Origin: Ignavibacteriales bacterium
Lineage (GTDB): Bacteria > Bacteroidota > Ignavibacteria > Ignavibacteriales > SURF-24
Length of the DNA: 64,000 bases
Assembly: GCA_026390815.1 (NCBI GenBank)
Contig: JAPLFH010000054.1
Location: forward strand, 81,344 to 145,343
Direction of reading: 5' to 3'
Shown: positions 1 through 7,587 of the stretch, in pieces
How the letters are laid out: each line of letters starts with the position of its first letter
Position numbering within the stretch: the first letter of the stretch is position 1
The notes under the pieces: model-generated
The model's input: only the letters and a program-made list of their open reading frames with translations
The model's database searches: none
What the model was told of the DNA's origin: nothing
Position numbers and translations under genes: made by a program

Positions 1-1
1 A

Positions 2-226
2 TATTCATTGCTCAAATACTTTTGCCGTTTTGCAATGATTTTAAGAACTAACTACATAGCTGGTTCTGGGCACCGGAAGAGAGGAGGTTCGAGAATTATT
101 TATTATTGGCATTCAGTAAAAGAAATAATTTTAATGCTCTTAATTTATCCAAAGAGTGTTCAAGATGATTTGACAGATGAACAACTGAAAATATTAAAGA
201 AAGTGTTGGAGGAAGAAATAAAATGA
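2..226 (+). CDS. HigB/RelE-like type II toxin, 5' end missing
   Basis: This is the C-terminal part of a RelE/HigB-superfamily mRNA-interferase toxin. The diagnostic stretch is AGSGHRKRGGSRIIYYWH followed by a hydrophobic strand (EIILMLLIYPK) and a charged tail (DDLTDEQLKILKKVLEEEIK), a typical HigB2/RelE ending. Family members are about 100-120 residues and only about 70 are visible. The frame stays open to the window edge, so the start is probably outside. The first 15 or so residues (LLKYFCRFAMI) do not look like the family, so a frameshift or degenerate 5' end is also possible. The stop overlaps the antitoxin start by 4 nt (ATGA), the usual translational coupling of a toxin-antitoxin pair. 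Confidence 0.7.
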   Translation, partial: YSLLKYFCRFAMILRTNYIAGSGHRKRGGSRIIYYWHSVKEIILMLLIYPKSVQDDLTDEQLKILKKVLEEEIK

Positions 227-516
227 ATGATAAATTATTTAATGAATTACTTACAAGTATAAAACAAGGTGGTGAAATCTTACACGGCTCTAGAAAAGCA
301 AAACGTGTTTTTAATTTTGATGATCCAGATGTTAAAACAATAAGAGAACATTATGGTTTATCGCAAGATAAATTTGCTAAGCTGCTTGGAATAAGTGCTG
401 GAACCTTGCGGAATTGGGAACAAGGTAGAAGAAAACCAGATGGTCCAGCAAGAGTATTACTTTGCGTAGCAGCTAAACATCCAGATGCAATTCTTGATTC
501 TCTTTATAGTTCCTAA
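223..516 (+). CDS. HTH-type antitoxin (HigA/NadS-like)
   Basis: A 97-residue XRE-family helix-turn-helix protein. Residues about 37-75 (IREHYGLSQDKFAKLLGISAGTLRNWEQGRR) form the HTH, and the WEQGRRKPDGPARVLL ending is typical of antitoxins paired with HigB2/RelE-like toxins. The family neutralises the toxin by direct binding and represses its own operon as a DNA-binding dimer. The N-terminal segment (LLTSIKQGGEILHGSRKAKR) is the usual arm contacting toxin or DNA. Its ATG overlaps the toxin stop, so the two are one operon in toxin-first order, as in HigBA. A mobile-element-interrupted hairpin begins 43 nt after its stop and may have been its terminator. Confidence 0.85.
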   Translation: MNDKLFNELLTSIKQGGEILHGSRKAKRVFNFDDPDVKTIREHYGLSQDKFAKLLGISAGTLRNWEQGRRKPDGPARVLLCVAAKHPDAILDSLYSS

Positions 517-558
517 AATTATTTCATTCTCGCTACGGAAAATTAAATTATTTTTCGG

Positions 559-703
559 CTGTCAAGGTCCACGAGCCTGTCCGAGAACTAGTATTGCAAG
601 AATAAAAATCCAATAAGAGGGGGTTATAAATTATTTAAATGCAATATTGTGAAAATTAATTTAACAAATCTAAGTTCTCGGACAGACTCCCACACTTTGA
701 CAG
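559..703. repeat. Hairpin A, split by the mini element
   Basis: The left arm CTGTCAAGGT (559-568) and right arm ACTTTGACAG (694-703) are inverted repeats (9 of 10 paired, plus one G-T). They would form a 10-bp stem with a CCAC tetraloop if the 117-bp insertion at 573-689 were removed. The loop bases CCAC are present on both sides (569-572 and 690-693) as a target duplication. The hairpin lies shortly after the antitoxin gene and may have been its terminator or a dispersed palindromic repeat. The arm shares CTGTCAAGG with hairpin B at 801-2452. Confidence 0.75.
573..689. mobile_element. 117-bp mini element (MITE-like) with IS1182-type ends
   Basis: The left end GAGCCTGTCCGAGAACTA (573-590) is identical to the left terminal repeat of the full IS at 815-832. 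The right end AAGTTCTCGGACAGACTC (672-689) matches the IS right terminus with two differences. The element is flanked by the 4-bp direct repeat CCAC. The 81-nt interior is AT-rich and has no coding capacity. This is what a non-autonomous element mobilised in trans by the neighbouring transposase would look like. It could instead be an internally deleted IS copy; the short stretches inside the ends resemble the IS only loosely. Confidence 0.85.
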
Positions 704-814
704 AGATAACTTTAATTGATACTAAAAGTGAGATAGTGGTGTAGATAAAATTCAATCCACTAATTTTATAAAAATAATTCCGCTAGCTGGATGAACAATC
801 CTGTCAAGGAATGG

Positions 815-832
815 GAGCCTGTCCGAGAACTA
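815..832 (+). repeat. IS left terminal inverted repeat
   Basis: 18-bp terminal repeat, a perfect inverse complement of 2421-2438 and identical to the left end of the mini element at 573-590. Confidence 0.92.
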
Positions 833-889
833 ATGCAAATATATAAAAGTATTAATATATTTTGGTAGCAAAAATCGTGAGCTCCAAAA

Positions 890-2326
890 ATGAAATTTCG
901 TCCATACCAGCAACACCAAGTAATAATGTTTCCAAATAATCTGGAAGAACTTATCCCTGAAAATCATTTGATTAGAATAATTGATTTAATTGTTGAACAA
1001 CTTGATTTTAAAAAATTATATAATAGTTATAGTGAAGAAGGACAACCTGGGTACCACCCAATGATGTTGGTAAAAATATTATTATATGGCTATTCAGTGG
1101 GGGTAAGGAGTTCAAGAAAAATTGCGGAGAAATTATTAAGTGATATTTACTTTATGTATCTGGCCGGAATGCAGAAACCGGACTTCAGGACAATAAGTGA
1201 CTTCAGGAAAAACAAAAAGGAATACCTGATAGAATATTTTAAGCAGGTACTTCAGATATGTAAACGTATGGGTTTATTTTCACTAGGGCATGTAGCAATA
1301 GATGGGACAAAGATAGAAGCAAATTCATCAAGAAAAATGATGTTGGATAAAGATGATCTCTTAAGACTTGAAAGCAATGTTGAGGAAAAGATACGCCATA
1401 TAATCGAATGTGCAGATAAAATAGATAAAGAAGAGGATAAAAAATACGGGGAAGACAAAAGAGGGGAGGAACTTCCAGAAGAACTATCAGGCAAGGAGAA
1501 ACTCTTAGAAAAGATAAAACAGGCAAAGAAACATCTTGAGGAAAATAATTTAAAGAGAGTAAGCCTAACAGATCCGGAATCAAGAATAATGCTGACTAAT
1601 AATAGGGGTACTGATATATGCTATAATGTTCAAGCAGCTATAGATAGTGAACATCAGGTAATATTAGCATGTAAAGCATCGAGTAAAGAAGATGATCATG
1701 GTAATTTAATTCCAGTATATGAAGAAGTTGTTCAGAATGCAGGAGAAAAACCGAAAGAAGTATCTGCCGATGCAGGATACCAAAGTGGAAGAATCTATAA
1801 TTATTTGGAAAAGAATAAAATAGATGCGTATCTGCCTGATTGTAAAATAAGCGCTGAGACGGATGAATCGGGTAAAGAAATAATCGGGAAATTTGATAGA
1901 AGGAAGTTTATATATAACGCAATTGCTGACACTTATACTTGTCCAAATGAGAAGCAGATGAAATTTAAGAAAAATGATAAACGTAATGGAGTAAAGTTCA
2001 AAATATATAAAGGTCAATCATGTAAAGACTGCAAACTTAGAAGAGAGTGCATAAGTAAGCAAACTGCGAAGTTCAGAGAGATAAATATATATGAAAACGA
2101 TAAGTTTAAGACTGAAATGCGGAATAAACTATTATCTACTGAGGGAAGAATAAAGTATAAGAAAAGAATGCTCATAGAGGCTGTCTTTGCACATCTAAAA
2201 AGAACAATGTTGTTCAGACAGTTCTTGCTTCGCGGAATTGAAAAAACCAATTGTGAGTTGAGTTTACTTTGTACTGCTTACAATATTAAGAAATTATGGA
2301 AACAGTTAAGTCTGGAAACTATATAA
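890..2326 (+). CDS. IS1182-like DDE transposase
   Basis: A 478-residue transposase catalysing cut-and-paste or copy movement of the surrounding IS. Residues 1-110 are the InsH/DUF772 N-terminal domain (YHPMMLVKILLYGYSVGVRSSRK, DFRTISDFRK). The catalytic core shows the first Asp in HVAIDGTKIEANSS (D138), the second in SADAGYQSG (D294) and the Glu in IEAVFAHLKR (E430). A lysine/glutamate-rich, probably coiled-coil insertion lies at about 150-220. Residues 351-390 have CP..., CKDC and REC cysteines, the zinc-ribbon-like module of the DDE_Tnp_1_6 type. The length is normal and no frameshift is seen. The ATG lies 58 nt inside the left IR. The sequence between the stop and the right IR (2327-2420) is noncoding. 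Confidence 0.93.
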   Translation: MKFRPYQQHQVIMFPNNLEELIPENHLIRIIDLIVEQLDFKKLYNSYSEEGQPGYHPMMLVKILLYGYSVGVRSSRKIAEKLLSDIYFMYLAGMQKPDFRTISDFRKNKKEYLIEYFKQVLQICKRMGLFSLGHVAIDGTKIEANSSRKMMLDKDDLLRLESNVEEKIRHIIECADKIDKEEDKKYGEDKRGEELPEELSGKEKLLEKIKQAKKHLEENNLKRVSLTDPESRIMLTNNRGTDICYNVQAAIDSEHQVILACKASSKEDDHGNLIPVYEEVVQNAGEKPKEVSADAGYQSGRIYNYLEKNKIDAYLPDCKISAETDESGKEIIGKFDRRKFIYNAIADTYTCPNEKQMKFKKNDKRNGVKFKIYKGQSCKDCKLRRECISKQTAKFREINIYENDKFKTEMRNKLLSTEGRIKYKKRMLIEAVFAHLKRTMLFRQFLLRGIEKTNCELSLLCTAYNIKKLWKQLSLETI

Positions 2327-2420
2327 TGCCAGATATTAATTTTTCGTAAGAGAAATAAAATATCCAAAAATTTTAATCTGGTAATACTAAAAAATTACTT
2401 TTTTATTTAACTAAAAAAGG

Positions 2421-2438
2421 TAGTTCTCGGACAGGCTC
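2421..2438 (-). repeat. IS right terminal inverted repeat
   Basis: 18-bp terminal repeat pairing perfectly with 815-832 and followed by the target duplication ATGG (2439-2442). Confidence 0.92.
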
Positions 2439-2484
2439 ATGGTCCTTGACAGCCAGGGAACAGACCACAAGGGTTAGGATATTG

Positions 2485-2518
2485 ACATTTGCAAAGCAAG
2501 TTTCTAACTTGCAAATGT
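2485..2518. repeat. Inverted repeat, 10-bp arms
   Basis: ACATTTGCAA (2485-2494) pairs perfectly with TTGCAAATGT (2509-2518). Inside it is a second possible pairing, GCAAGTT with AACTTGC, so two alternative hairpins share bases. No T-run follows, so a dispersed intergenic palindrome is as likely as a terminator. Confidence 0.65.
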
Positions 2519-2583
2519 TAGAATTATGAATTAGAGAGATTCATGAAAATATGTGGCAATTCGATAAACAAATTCATCTAACA

Positions 2584-2624
2584 ATGGGACTAATTGTCCC
2601 GTTACACAAAGCAATTAGTCCCAT
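2584..2624. repeat. Inverted repeat, 13-bp perfect arms
   Basis: ATGGGACTAATTG (2584-2596) is perfectly complementary to CAATTAGTCCCAT (2612-2624) across a 15-nt loop. No poly-T follows on either strand. Probably a dispersed palindromic repeat or an RNA hairpin; function unknown. Confidence 0.7.
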
Positions 2625-2783
2625 AACAAAGTGCATTCTAAATTTATTTTTAGCTCTTTTATTAATAACTTCAGCATTATCCTGTAAATATTTCCAAGAC
2701 TTTATAAAGCCAACTATTGCTGTAGTGAATTTCAAGTCTTTTTTTAAATGCAAATGAATTTTTTAATAATTCGGAGAATAGCA

Positions 2784-3818
2784 ATGAAAAATTTTATCTT
2801 GATTATTTTAACTATTTTATTAACTTTTTTAAACAACATAATACTTGCACAAAATCCACCACCACCACACCCCCCTGAAGCAAATATGAGTTTAGTAGCT
2901 TTTTACGATGATCCTTGGAATGACTTTCATTCATGGGCATTTATTTACTCCGGATGGTGTAGATATTATAGTAGTGCTGATTTCGGTTATGAGTTACAGA
3001 AGTATGAAAGTAACCAATGGGTAACAAAAATTAATATCGAATTTTATCATTTAACTCAACCTGATATGAGTGGTAACTGGCAAGGGTATGATGGATTACA
3101 ATTCCTTGATGCAGCAGCTATATATGGTAATGGAGATTATCGTGTTAAGGGTTATTGTACAGCTGAAAATACCCCTGCAAGTGATGAGGCTGTATCAGAC
3201 TGGGCATATGGTTCAATAACAGATGTAGTCAGTCCTGAAACCCCAGTTTCATTTGATGGTTCTTGGCAGTCAAATCATCCATATATTTCCTGGGATGCTA
3301 ATAGTGAATATGATTTAAAGGATTACGTCGTTTACAAAAAAATAGGTTCTGGAAGCTGGGCATATCGTGCTTCAACAACTGCCACACATTATTCAGATAT
3401 AAACGAAAACCCTTACACAGAAGGTGATAAACGTTTCGTTTATTATAAGGTTACTGCCAGAGACTATACAAACAATGAATCAGCAGCTACTTCACAAGAA
3501 GTTTTTGTTTGCAATCCGTGGCTTGAAAAAACCAAATCTGCTGATGAAATTTCTTATACATATGAACTTTCACAAAATTATCCCAATCCCTTTAATCCAA
3601 CAACCGTAATTAAATTTCAATTAGCTCAAAGTACGTTTGTTAGATTAACTGTTTACAATCAGTTGGGGCAGGAAATCTCAGTCTTGTTAAATGATAATCT
3701 TGAAAAAGGTAAACACAGTGTAGAATTTAATGCGCAAAATTTACCGAGTGGAATATATATTTATCAATTAAAAGCCGGTAACTTTACAATGGTCAATAAA
3801 ATGATATTAACAAAATAG
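2784..3818 (+). CDS. Secreted protein with FN3-like domain and T9SS sorting tail
   Basis: A 344-residue exported protein. I chose the ATG at 2784 because it is preceded by GGAGAA and begins a clean signal peptide (MKNFILIILTILLTFLNNIILAQ); an upstream in-frame ATG at 2748 would add 12 residues that spoil it. The mature protein has a proline-rich start (NPPPPHPPEA), a middle region of unknown fold rich in Trp and Tyr, a fibronectin III-like domain at about 145-240 (PETPVSFDG, ISWDANSEYDLKDYVVYKK), and a C-terminal T9SS type A sorting domain (SQNYPNPFNPTTVIKFQL to the end). It is predicted to be sent through the outer membrane and anchored or released at the surface. The substrate is unknown. 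Confidence 0.82.
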   Translation: MKNFILIILTILLTFLNNIILAQNPPPPHPPEANMSLVAFYDDPWNDFHSWAFIYSGWCRYYSSADFGYELQKYESNQWVTKINIEFYHLTQPDMSGNWQGYDGLQFLDAAAIYGNGDYRVKGYCTAENTPASDEAVSDWAYGSITDVVSPETPVSFDGSWQSNHPYISWDANSEYDLKDYVVYKKIGSGSWAYRASTTATHYSDINENPYTEGDKRFVYYKVTARDYTNNESAATSQEVFVCNPWLEKTKSADEISYTYELSQNYPNPFNPTTVIKFQLAQSTFVRLTVYNQLGQEISVLLNDNLEKGKHSVEFNAQNLPSGIYIYQLKAGNFTMVNKMILTK

Positions 3819-3838
3819 CATATTGATAAATTTGTAAA

Positions 3839-3863
3839 AAGGGGTAAGATAAACTTGCCCCTT
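3839..3863. terminator. Hairpin after the T9SS protein gene
   Basis: AAGGGGTAAG (3839-3848) pairs with CTTGCCCCTT (3854-3863), with one G-T pair and a 5-nt loop, 20 nt after the upstream stop. An AT-rich tract follows but no strict T-run. A possible TTG start for the next gene at 3855 lies inside the 3' arm, which argues for the ATG at 3885. Confidence 0.55.
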
Positions 3864-3884
3864 AAATACATATTAGGGATTATT

Positions 3885-5918
3885 ATGGCTTTTGGATTTA
3901 CGAAACTCTGCATATTATTACTATACTTTATTCCACTTCTTCATACTTCATTTACGCAAGATATAACAAATTTTCACAGAATGATTTTCAATGGCGATAA
4001 AACTGCTCTTATGGAATATAAAAATAACCAAAAGCAAATAATTAGTAATCAAAATTCCAAGACCTATACTTTAACTGTAGATGCAGATTTTAAAATGGAA
4101 GGTATTTGGATATTAAGTGCAAGTGGTAGCGAATATTTAAATTTTACAAAAAATACCCAGTATATTTTTAAAGTAGCATCTGATAGCTTACAGATATTTA
4201 CAAATTACTATCAGCAAGAAATCCCATATCAACATACAGTTTTTTATAAAGAAGCATATATAAACAATGATTTAACAATTACTATTAAAAAAGTTGAAGC
4301 TAATAAAACAAAATATTTTAATTTGCTGCGGGCTGAAAATATAACTTTGCTGCTTAACCAAATAGATCTTGTATATAGAACTAAGAAATTTAACGGAGGT
4401 ATCGTAATCGAGCAAATATTGAATAATAGACCTTACTATATATTGCGGTATAACAATTTTCCAAATAAGAATATAAGTTGCGAGTGGGCTGTAAAAGGTA
4501 AGCAGCGATCAAATAATGGTGACATATACATTTTAAATGGTCAACTAAAAAATTCAGATATAGATTCAATAGTGCAAAATAATCCTTTGAATTATAAACA
4601 TGCTCATTTCCATTACAGTTTCCCGGATTCGATAATGTCGCAAATAATTCACGTTGGGTTTTTTCCGTTCGGTCATTATTATTTGGATGATCCAGTTTAT
4701 AAATTACCACTTAATGTTAGTATTTACCAAGATACAAGTGCCTCGATTGATTTGATAGCCTCTAAGTTCTGGCAACAGGTTGATTTACATGGTTCTGGAA
4801 AGGAGAATTTAGAAAGTGCTCAAATGCGTATTGGCAATGGTAAAATATATGGCTATACCTCAAAATCAAGCTATGATAAACCATTTATTCTTTCGGAAAC
4901 CGAGGACGCATATTTTGGTTTTACTCCTACTTACTGGTTTGGAAAATATATTAATCAAACAAACACAATAAGAATAAGGGGTGATTGGGGGATAAGGAAT
5001 GATCAACAGCTATTTCTTTCGCAATCAAATGATGTACTACCACAGTACCCGCCCAAAATACAAATAAGTAACCAAGACAGTGTAATTTTAGAAAAAGAAA
5101 TATTATCTGAATTATTTACAATTTCTATTGCTGCAGGTTACGTCCCTGATAGTTTGAGATTTCCAGTTCCACCGGATAAATATAAGGTAGTTGTCATGAA
5201 CGATAAGAGTGAAGTTGCACATAAACCAGCTATTACAAAAGCAACTGCGGTATTTGATTTGAGGAATGAAGATAAGAATCCACCAAACATGATTTTATTT
5301 CAGATACTTTCCGGTGATAGAATAAACAATATTATTACCCCTGCTACTAAGAATACTATTCGTTTTAAGCTGGAAGATGACGACTCTGTATCTAATGTGC
5401 AATTGTTCTACAGGTCTGAAAATGATTTGAATTGGTCAGAACTACCGCTGAGCATAACCGAATTGTATTATCAAACTGAAATACCGGTATTATCATTCAA
5501 TTACTATTCACTAAAGATAAATGCGGAAGATCCCTCCGGCAATTCGATTAGTATAGAAATGGTACCAGCCTTTTTTTATAGTAAAAGCACATCAATAAAA
5601 GTTGATAAGCATGAAATTATTAGTTCCTTTAAACTATATCAGAACTTTCCCAATCCGTTTAATCCAACAACAACAATAAAATATGCTCTGCCAAAATCAT
5701 CATATGTTGAGTTGAAGATTTATGATCTTATAGGAAGAGAGATAAAAACTTTAGTTTCAGGTAATGACACAGAGGGATATAAAGAAGTTGTATGGGATGG
5801 AAGGAACAATTCAGGTGAGCAGGTTTCAAGCGGGATTTACTTTTATCATTTTAAAGCTTCTTCAACTGAGGATGGAAAGGTGTTTGAGAAAAGCGCCAAG
5901 CTGATGCTTCTAAAATAA
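3885..5918 (+). CDS. Large secreted protein with FlgD-like/T9SS C-terminus
   Basis: A 677-residue protein of unknown function. The ATG at 3885 gives a hydrophobic signal segment (MAFGFTKLCILLLYFIPLLHTSF). The frame is open from a TTG at 3855, but that codon lies in a hairpin. The central 500 residues have no family I can name. The part around 455-560 (NMILFQILSGDRINN, RFKLEDDDSVSNVQLFYRS) looks like an Ig-like or bacterial cohesin-style beta sandwich. The last 80 residues (LYQNFPNPFNPTTTIKYAL, LVWDGRNNSGEQVSSGIYFYHF-like) combine the T9SS sorting core with a FlgD-Ig-like fold, common in this lineage. It is predicted to be surface exposed. Confidence 0.75.
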   Translation: MAFGFTKLCILLLYFIPLLHTSFTQDITNFHRMIFNGDKTALMEYKNNQKQIISNQNSKTYTLTVDADFKMEGIWILSASGSEYLNFTKNTQYIFKVASDSLQIFTNYYQQEIPYQHTVFYKEAYINNDLTITIKKVEANKTKYFNLLRAENITLLLNQIDLVYRTKKFNGGIVIEQILNNRPYYILRYNNFPNKNISCEWAVKGKQRSNNGDIYILNGQLKNSDIDSIVQNNPLNYKHAHFHYSFPDSIMSQIIHVGFFPFGHYYLDDPVYKLPLNVSIYQDTSASIDLIASKFWQQVDLHGSGKENLESAQMRIGNGKIYGYTSKSSYDKPFILSETEDAYFGFTPTYWFGKYINQTNTIRIRGDWGIRNDQQLFLSQSNDVLPQYPPKIQISNQDSVILEKEILSELFTISIAAGYVPDSLRFPVPPDKYKVVVMNDKSEVAHKPAITKATAVFDLRNEDKNPPNMILFQILSGDRINNIITPATKNTIRFKLEDDDSVSNVQLFYRSENDLNWSELPLSITELYYQTEIPVLSFNYYSLKINAEDPSGNSISIEMVPAFFYSKSTSIKVDKHEIISSFKLYQNFPNPFNPTTTIKYALPKSSYVELKIYDLIGREIKTLVSGNDTEGYKEVVWDGRNNSGEQVSSGIYFYHFKASSTEDGKVFEKSAKLMLLK

Positions 5919-6074
5919 GTACAATGTTATTGTTTGTTTTTGTAATGCCAGTTGGTTTGTTGTTTCTTTTTGACCAAGTGATCGAAGATGTTAATTATAA
6001 GTTTCAGATTGTTATTTTTTGATGTAACTCTTATAGATAGTGTTTATTTAATCATTCAATAAAAGGAGATAGTT

Positions 6075-6974
6075 ATGAAAAAGAATTTACTTTTTATTGC
6101 TGCTATTTTATTTTTGTTCACCGCTGTTATCTTTCCGCAAGATCAGGGAATGACAGGTGAAACCCATAGGAAAAATGTTGGTAAAATTCTGTGGGCAAAA
6201 GAAAGAATACTAAAGGATGCCCAGGATCAGATAACATACGAAACTGTTTTTAATGTATCTGACCCGGTGTACGGAAGAGTTTTTCTTGAAAAAAGCCTGC
6301 CGCGTCTTTCTGAAGGACTGGGGGATAATTGTTTCAACAATAATTCTAACTTTCGTTTGATGGTATTTGTGGATGGAGTTGATAAAGGAATTATCAATCA
6401 AAATTATTTACCGGGTGGGAAAACATGGACAACTTGCCAAATCTGTCTTAATTTATCTCCTGGGGATAACCCGGATGATGTCAACGGAGGTGTTCCAGAA
6501 AAGTGGGCTGAATTGGTAAAAACATTACCAAATGGGACCCATGAATTTAAATTTGAGTTTTATGGTGGTGATGGAGATAAATGTTTAAAGAAATTTGCAG
6601 AGGGATCTTTTACTTTGAATAAATCTGGAGAAATGGTTGCCGGAAAACTTAATAAACTTCCAATTGCAAAAATGAAAGATGCGGCACTTCAATCATCTAT
6701 GCTAAAAGCAATAAAGGATAAAGGCTGGAAGAATGAATCACCAATTAAAGTTGTAATAGTTGAAGATGACTGGAGAATCATCCGGGATTATCTTGGGAAT
6801 ATTCTTCGCAGGGAAATTAACACAAACGTAATATTAAAGAATAATGATGGCAACTGCCGGTTGACTGATATTTCTTTTACACAGGAATACAAGGGTGGAA
6901 ATAAGTATGGTGTTACTGAAGTTTATGGTATCGGAATGAAAAATATTCCGTTCGATTGTGAAGCTGCTAAGTAA
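6075..6974 (+). CDS. Secreted protein of unknown function, cysteine-containing
   Basis: A 299-residue protein with a clear Sec signal (MKKNLLFIAAILFLFTAVIFPQ) and a good ribosome-binding site (AAAGGAGAT, 8 nt upstream). There is no T9SS tail, so it is probably periplasmic. I recognise no family. The middle (residues about 35-185) looks like a beta-rich domain with cysteines in GDNCFNN, TTCQICLNL and GDKCLKKF that may form disulphides. Two more are in GNCRLTD and FDCEAAK near the end. The segment KVVIVEDDWRIIRDY superficially resembles a receiver-domain start but is preceded by a signal peptide and lacks the rest of that fold. A hairpin terminator follows at 6998. Confidence 0.7.
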   Translation: MKKNLLFIAAILFLFTAVIFPQDQGMTGETHRKNVGKILWAKERILKDAQDQITYETVFNVSDPVYGRVFLEKSLPRLSEGLGDNCFNNNSNFRLMVFVDGVDKGIINQNYLPGGKTWTTCQICLNLSPGDNPDDVNGGVPEKWAELVKTLPNGTHEFKFEFYGGDGDKCLKKFAEGSFTLNKSGEMVAGKLNKLPIAKMKDAALQSSMLKAIKDKGWKNESPIKVVIVEDDWRIIRDYLGNILRREINTNVILKNNDGNCRLTDISFTQEYKGGNKYGVTEVYGIGMKNIPFDCEAAK

Positions 6975-6997
6975 AAGCCCAAATTAAATTTTATATA

Positions 6998-7044
6998 AGT
7001 CTGAACCCGGTTATATGCAATGAACTTGGTTCAGACTATTTTTA
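6998..7044 (+). terminator. Intrinsic terminator
   Basis: AGTCTGAACC (6998-7007) and GGTTCAGACT (7028-7037) form a perfect 10-bp stem followed by ATTTTTAT, 23 nt downstream of the preceding stop codon. It fits a rho-independent terminator. Confidence 0.75.
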
Positions 7045-7158
7045 TCTAATATTAAATTAACTACTAAAAAACAACCTGCTCTATTGCCCCAAAATCATTA
7101 CACTTGCTATTCCATTTTTGATTCCATAATTTTTGCCCAGTATTTTAATATAGAGTAA

Positions 7159-7578
7159 ATGGATATAAAAACATTATCATTTGATGTAAAGACAAAAGGC
7201 TTTAACGATTTAATCGATATTACTGATAATGTTCAATCGCTTATCAGCAGCTCCGGGTTATCAGAAGGAAATGCGCTGGTATTTGTGGTTGGCTCTACGG
7301 CTGGAATAACAACCACCGAGTTTGAGCCCGGTTTGAAAAAAGATCTGCCAGAACTTTTTGAAAAATTAATTCCTTCGAACAAAAATTATCATCATGATAA
7401 CACCTGGCACGATGGTAATGGTTATGCGCATTTAAGAGCATCAATTCTAGGCGCATCTTTCACCGTTCCTTTTTCCAACAAGCAGCTTTTACTTGGAACA
7501 TGGCAGCAAATAATTCTTATCGATTTTGACAATCTACAGAGAACCAGACATATTATTTTACAACTAATTGGTAAATAA
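7159..7578 (+). CDS. YjbQ/UPF0047 family protein
   Basis: A 139-residue member of the YjbQ (UPF0047) family, small trimeric beta proteins, some with weak thiamine-phosphate synthase activity. The family core is fully present: YHHDNTWHDGNGYAHLRAS with its conserved histidines and aspartate, then GASFTVPFSNKQLLLGTWQQIILIDFDN. The length matches the family (about 130-140). It has no signal peptide, so it is cytoplasmic. It sits 9 nt before a secreted phospholipase-like gene, probably co-transcribed, although no functional link is evident. The physiological substrate is uncertain for the whole family. Confidence 0.9.
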   Translation: MDIKTLSFDVKTKGFNDLIDITDNVQSLISSSGLSEGNALVFVVGSTAGITTTEFEPGLKKDLPELFEKLIPSNKNYHHDNTWHDGNGYAHLRASILGASFTVPFSNKQLLLGTWQQIILIDFDNLQRTRHIILQLIGK

Positions 7579-7587
7579 GAGTTCATT

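Larger units (their letters stand above)
815..2438 (+). mobile_element. Complete IS1182-family-like insertion sequence (1624 bp)
   Basis: The boundaries are the perfect 18-bp inverted repeats GAGCCTGTCCGAGAACTA (815-832) and TAGTTCTCGGACAGGCTC (2421-2438), flanked by the direct repeat ATGG. The element holds one uninterrupted transposase gene with all three acidic catalytic residues. Intact ends, intact gene and clean target duplication suggest a recent and possibly still active insertion. Family assignment rests on the transposase architecture (InsH-like N-terminal domain, split DDE domain, C-terminal cysteine-rich module), not on a database match. Confidence 0.9.
801..2452. repeat. Hairpin B, split by the full IS element
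   Basis: CTGTCAAGGA (801-810) and TCCTTGACAG (2443-2452) are perfect 10-bp inverted repeats on either side of the IS. Joining the flanks restores a perfect 10-bp stem with the tetraloop ATGG. ATGG is also the duplicated target (811-814 and 2439-2442). The arm is nearly the same as that of hairpin A, and the outer flanks share a GG/CC pair next to CTGTCAAGG, so A and B look like two copies of one repeat family. Confidence 0.8.
2453..2783. other. Noncoding spacer with two hairpins
   Basis: There is no convincing gene between the IS and the next start at 2784. A 68-codon open frame at 2551-2757 runs straight through a palindrome, has no recognisable domain and no ribosome-binding site. The spacer contains the two inverted repeats listed separately and probably the promoter for the secreted protein at 2784. 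Confidence 0.6.

Noticed and set aside
2551..2757. 68-codon frame with a hydrophobic segment upstream of the T9SS protein
   Set aside because: It reads through a 13-bp palindrome, has no ribosome site and no family resemblance; treated as noncoding.
3855..3884. TTG start for the protein at 3885
   Set aside because: The codon lies within a terminator-like stem and adds residues that weaken the signal peptide.
6732..6830. Receiver-domain-like phrase KVVIVEDDWRIIRDY in the secreted protein
   Set aside because: The protein is exported and the phosphorylatable Asp and Lys of a receiver are missing; coincidence.
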